DNA of 8,130 nucleotides, taken from positions 1-8,130 of the forward strand of contig JALUTC010000184.1 of NCBI GenBank assembly GCA_027058345.1. The letters are read 5' to 3'. The DNA is from an archaeon. Its GTDB lineage: Archaea > Hydrothermarchaeota > Hydrothermarchaeia > JALTZZ01 > JALUTC01. Made by a program: the position numbers and the translations under genes. The notes beneath the pieces were generated by a model, which was given only the letters and a program-made list of their open reading frames with translations, was not told the origin of the DNA and did not search any database. Position 1 is the stretch's first letter. Every line of letters begins with the position of its first letter. Shown in pieces: positions 5,548-8,130 of this stretch.

Positions 5548-5847
5548 ATGGAGTGCGAAAGAACTCTTAAAGAATTGGCAAGTGCTTATAGGAAATATTT
5601 ATCAGCGGTTAAAAGCCTTAGAGAAATTGCTAGAGAAATTGGATTTCCAGAGAGTATTGTTAGAAGATTGCCAATAACGATGATTTTTGCAAGAGCAGAA
5701 TTCAAAGATGGAAAGATTTGCTATACAGATTGCTACGATATTGGAGAATGGCTTGAAAAGATGAACGAGATGATAAGGATGAAAAACAGAGTTAGATCAT
5801 TGTTCGAATCTGCCTTATATTATTGCGAAAAGGAGGGGAAAATTTAG
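5548..5847 (+). CDS. Small helical protein, function unknown (99 residues)
   Basis: Begins MECERTLKELASAYRKYL and is predicted mainly helical, with a strand-like centre (ITMIFARAEFKDGKICYT, about residues 43-60) between an N-terminal helical pair and a C-terminal helix (about 66-95) carrying NEMIRMKNRV. Four cysteines are present but none forms a CxxC pair. Transcribed alone, divergent from the 71-residue gene and convergent with the 101-residue gene 24 bases downstream. There is no Shine-Dalgarno. Shares M-[KE]-C-x3-L-[KR]-E at the N-terminus and an EMxRMK segment with the divergent 71-residue protein. Not a recognised family; a small DNA-binding or regulatory protein is possible but unsupported by a clear motif. 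Confidence 0.65.
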   Translation: MECERTLKELASAYRKYLSAVKSLREIAREIGFPESIVRRLPITMIFARAEFKDGKICYTDCYDIGEWLEKMNEMIRMKNRVRSLFESALYYCEKEGKI

Positions 5848-5871
5848 ATACGGCAAAATTTCAATACAAGA

Positions 5872-6177
5872 TCAAACTCTGGAACATTTCATTGAAATAA
5901 GCTTTAGCAAATCATCACTAACCTTTCTAAGTTTATTCTCAAGCTCTCTTATCCTTCCTCTCTCTATCAAAGATTTCAACTCTGTAAATGCGCCGCTTAT
6001 CCTTTCATACTCAGACTTATTTATCAAGCCCTTTGTATATGATAAATCCCATAGACATTTTGCCGTTCCTATAAATGCTCGTTTTATGTCTTCTTCCTTT
6101 GCAATTCTAGCTTCAATCAGATGTTCGACGATCTTTATAACATCGTCATATTTCCTTATACATTCCTCGACTGGCAT
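5872..6177 (-). CDS. Small helical protein, function unknown (101 residues)
   Basis: From the ATG at 6177 the product begins MPVEECIRKYDDVIKIVEHL and is predicted all-helical, with a Gly-Leu-Ile-Asn turn (YTKGLINKSEYERISGAF, about 48-65) and a charged C-terminal helix. A TTG at 6195 would add six residues but would overlap the predicted promoter. The ATG is preferred because the perfect palindrome TTAAATTTAA (6199-6208) is centred about 26 bases upstream, as expected for a leaderless archaeal gene. It is convergent with the 99-residue gene and divergent from the UDP-glucose dehydrogenase gene. The hairpin pattern around the Gly turn loosely resembles the 71-residue protein. Function unknown. 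Confidence 0.65.
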   Translation of the reverse strand: MPVEECIRKYDDVIKIVEHLIEARIAKEEDIKRAFIGTAKCLWDLSYTKGLINKSEYERISGAFTELKSLIERGRIRELENKLRKVSDDLLKLISMKCSRV

Positions 6178-6209
6178 AAAATAATTTGATACCAAGGCTT
6201 AAATTTAAT
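6178..6209. promoter_or_regulatory. Compact divergent promoter region (32 bases)
   Basis: Only 32 bases separate the two ATGs. The minus-strand gene has TTAAATTTAA (6199-6208) centred about 26 bases before its ATG. The plus-strand dehydrogenase has ATAATTTG (about 6181-6188) about 25 bases before its ATG. Each TATA-like box therefore lies next to the other gene's start codon, and both messages would be leaderless. The two promoters face across each other, so simultaneous firing seems unlikely. Confidence 0.45.
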
Positions 6210-7427
6210 ATGTTGGGAATTATTGGAGGAGGAAGAGTTGGGTTAACAGTTGCATTGGCTTGTGCTTTAAAGAATAAGGAAGTTATAATAATTGAAAGAG
6301 ATGATGAAAAGATTTTCAAGATTAACAGGAATATTCTGCCATTCTATGATAAAAGCTTTGAATCAATCCCATTAGAAGCTCTGAGAAGAATCGTTGCCGT
6401 TTCTGTTCCAGATGCATTAAAAGATTGCAATCCAATAATAATCTGCACTCCAGAAAATGCAGTCGAACATGTAATAGAATCGATCATCGATTTCCTAAAC
6501 GATAAGCTTGTTATAATAAAATCAACGCTTCCTCTTGGTTTTATGGACGAAGTTATTGTCCCAATGATTGAGAGGAAATATAAAATCGGAGAAAACGTTT
6601 TTCTCGCTTATATACCGGAGTTTATAAGAATGGGAACAGCTTTGCATGATTTTCTTAAGCCAGATAGGGTGATAATTGGAGTAAAGGATGAAAGATCAAA
6701 GGAATTAGCCTTGGGCTTTGTATATGAAATTCAAGAACCGAAAAATATATTCGTGACAGATTTTAAAACAGCGGAGCTTGCAAAACTAGCATCGAATGCA
6801 TTTCTCGCAATGAAAATATCTTTCATAAACGAAATATCGATTCTTGCAAAGTGTGTTGGGGTAAATCCAAAGGCTTTGAGAATTTTGATTGGAAGCGATA
6901 GAAGAATAGGAGAAGAGCATTTAAATCCAGGAATAGGTTTTGGAGGAAGTTGCTTGCCTAAGGATTTGGAAATACTTATAAGGGAATTTGCAAAGAGAAA
7001 TATCACGCCGAGATTGTTATTAGCTACGAAGGAAATAAATGATTTGCTACATGTTCATTTCTATAATCGATTGGTTGAAGTTTTGGGAAGCCTTAAGGGT
7101 AAAAAAATAGCTGTTTTAGGTCTAAGCTTTAAGCCGGGAACGGATGATGTTAGAAATACTCCAGCCAGAAAAGTTATAAGCGTTTTGATAAATAACGGCT
7201 GTGAGGTTTATGCGTATGACCCTGTAGCGATTGAAAACTTCAAGAAAACGTATAAAATAAACAGCGTTAAGTATTGTAAAAGTTTGGAAGAAGCGATAAA
7301 AAACGTTGATGCGATTGTAATTGTAACTGATTGGGATGAATTTAGAAATATTAAAACAGATAAACCTGTTATTGATTTGAGAGGAATAAACGTAAAATCT
7401 AGAAGATACTTTGGATTGTTCTGGTGA
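6210..7427 (+). CDS. ugd: UDP-glucose 6-dehydrogenase family enzyme
   Basis: Cytoplasmic NAD-dependent enzyme predicted to oxidise UDP-glucose to UDP-glucuronate; 405 residues, close to the usual family length. The N-terminal Rossmann motif GIIGGGRVG is at residues 3-11. Family motifs follow in order: ICTPE, STLPLG (105-110), PEFIRMGTALHDFLKPDR (about 136-153), AELAKLASNAFLAMK with the conserved Lys202, GFGGSCLPKD with the catalytic Cys248, and GLSFKPGTDDVRNTPA (about 304-319) in the C-terminal UDP-binding domain. GFGGSCLPKD and FKPGTDD favour UDP-glucose dehydrogenase over the UDP-ManNAc dehydrogenase form, but the substrate is not proven. The ATG at 6210 is chosen; an in-frame TTG at 6186 would add eight residues ahead of the tight Rossmann start and no promoter would fit. 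The downstream epimerase begins one base after the stop, so the two are co-transcribed, presumably supplying uronic-acid sugars for surface glycans. Confidence 0.9.
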   Translation: MLGIIGGGRVGLTVALACALKNKEVIIIERDDEKIFKINRNILPFYDKSFESIPLEALRRIVAVSVPDALKDCNPIIICTPENAVEHVIESIIDFLNDKLVIIKSTLPLGFMDEVIVPMIERKYKIGENVFLAYIPEFIRMGTALHDFLKPDRVIIGVKDERSKELALGFVYEIQEPKNIFVTDFKTAELAKLASNAFLAMKISFINEISILAKCVGVNPKALRILIGSDRRIGEEHLNPGIGFGGSCLPKDLEILIREFAKRNITPRLLLATKEINDLLHVHFYNRLVEVLGSLKGKKIAVLGLSFKPGTDDVRNTPARKVISVLINNGCEVYAYDPVAIENFKKTYKINSVKYCKSLEEAIKNVDAIVIVTDWDEFRNIKTDKPVIDLRGINVKSRRYFGLFW

Positions 7428-7428
7428 T

Positions 7429-8130
7429 ATGAGGATAATCATAACAGGTTCTTCAGGAACAATTGCGACAAGATTTATCGAACTTGTAATGGATAAGCAT
7501 GAAATATTTCCAATAGATATTCGAGAGAATCCATTCATTGAGGAAAAGATTTTCAACAGGTTTAAGAGAAAGACGATAAAGCATGATTTGCTAAAACCAA
7601 TAAACGATTTATATCTAGAAGCGGACATGGTGATACATTTGGCTGCAAATACAAGGGTTTATTATTCAGTTCTCGCTCCGAATTTAGCGATCGAAAATGT
7701 AATAATGACATACAATGTTCTTGAATATTGCAGGAAGAGAGATATCGATAAAATAATCTTCGGTTCAAGCAGAGAAATCTATGGAAATAGACCGCCTTTG
7801 GAGAAAAGGGAAGAAATGGTAAGAATTGATTGTATCGACTCTCCATATGCTGCGAGCAAAATTTCATGTGAAGCTTTTATAGTATCGTATGCGAAATGCT
7901 ACGGAATAAAATATATAATTCTAAGATTTAGCAACGTTTATGGTATGTATGATTTATCCGATAGAGTAATTCCAAATTGGATTAGAAGAGCATTTAGAAA
8001 CGAGGATTTAATCGTTTACGGAGATAAAATTCTCGATTTTACATACATAGACGACGCTGCTCAAGGTTTGATTAATGCAATAGAATATTTCGACAAAGCT
8101 TATAACGATACTTATAACATAGCTACAGGA
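7429..8130 (+). CDS. NAD-dependent epimerase/dehydratase (extended SDR), C-terminus beyond window
   Basis: Sugar-nucleotide epimerase/dehydratase, first 234 codons with no stop before the window edge; family members usually have about 300-330 residues. A Rossmann start TGSSGTIAT (6-14) replaces the usual TGGAGFIG; the third glycine is Ala13. HLAA (about 70-73), GSSREIYG (112-119, Ser114 or nearby in the catalytic set), the active-site YAASK (Tyr140, Lys144), RFSNVYG (166-172) and DFTYIDD (203-209) are all in the expected order. The ATG at 7429 lies one base after the dehydrogenase stop, with GGTGAT (7423-7428) directly upstream, so translation is probably coupled. Next to a UDP-glucose dehydrogenase, candidate reactions are UDP-glucuronate or UDP-glucose 4-epimerisation, or UDP-glucuronate decarboxylation; the sequence does not decide. 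Confidence 0.85.
   Translation, partial: MRIIITGSSGTIATRFIELVMDKHEIFPIDIRENPFIEEKIFNRFKRKTIKHDLLKPINDLYLEADMVIHLAANTRVYYSVLAPNLAIENVIMTYNVLEYCRKRDIDKIIFGSSREIYGNRPPLEKREEMVRIDCIDSPYAASKISCEAFIVSYAKCYGIKYIILRFSNVYGMYDLSDRVIPNWIRRAFRNEDLIVYGDKILDFTYIDDAAQGLINAIEYFDKAYNDTYNIATG

Noticed and set aside
5829..5838. Strong Shine-Dalgarno-like AAGGAGGGG near the end of the 99-residue gene
   Set aside because: No plus-strand start or open frame follows; it simply encodes Lys-Glu-Gly in the gene's last codons.
5839..5861. Two copies of AAAATTT around the stop of the 99-residue gene as a terminator
   Set aside because: The motif is short, nearly self-complementary and common in A+T-rich DNA; a stable stem is not convincing.
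7122..7628. Minus-strand open frame of 168 codons
   Set aside because: Long, but antisense to the end of the dehydrogenase and start of the epimerase, both of which carry conserved family motifs across this stretch.
7562..7867. Minus-strand open frame of 101 codons
   Set aside because: Antisense to the epimerase active-site region.

Overview
The window reads as a stretch of an A+T-rich archaeal chromosome, plasmid or integrated element, probably from a thermophile. Three things point there. Ribosome-binding sites, where present, are of the archaeal GGTGAT type. Several genes have a TATA-like box 24-27 bases before the start codon and no leader. The proteins are rich in Lys, Glu and Ile, and the genes use AGA/AGG for Arg and ATA for Ile heavily. 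No rRNA, tRNA, CRISPR array, transposase or integrase is visible, and I cannot name a lineage from the sequence alone.

Layout. Positions 1-1724 are on the minus strand: the first 41 codons of an unrecognised gene (1-125), preceded by a 525-residue ParB-like protein (147-1724). This protein joins a ParB/sulfiredoxin fold, a helix-turn-helix, a repeated helical unit, a coiled coil and a C-terminal helical module. A regulatory region of about 230 bases (1725-1954) holds tandem TATA-like elements and several palindromes. It separates the ParB-like gene from a four-gene plus-strand cluster (1955-4808). That cluster encodes a zinc ribbon with a possible ribbon-helix-helix C-terminus, a long helical/coiled-coil protein ending in a second zinc ribbon, and two helical proteins of unknown function. 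Its genes are tightly coupled: one stop codon is inside the next gene's Shine-Dalgarno, and two overlaps are 56 and 86 bases long.

From 4834 to 6177 lie four short helical unknowns in alternating directions, separated by very short spacers that hold a candidate terminator, an operator-like palindrome and a compact divergent promoter. From 6210 the content changes to sugar-nucleotide metabolism: a complete UDP-glucose 6-dehydrogenase family enzyme, followed one base later by an extended short-chain dehydrogenase/epimerase that runs off the window end.

Interpretation. The ParB-like gene and the divergent zinc-ribbon cluster may form a DNA-partition, nucleoid or replicon-maintenance module of a mobile element. 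This is inference from one recognisable domain and gene arrangement. No ParA ATPase is in view. The cluster genes match no function I can name, so they are the best candidates here for an undescribed system. The sugar-nucleotide pair looks like the edge of a surface-glycan locus.
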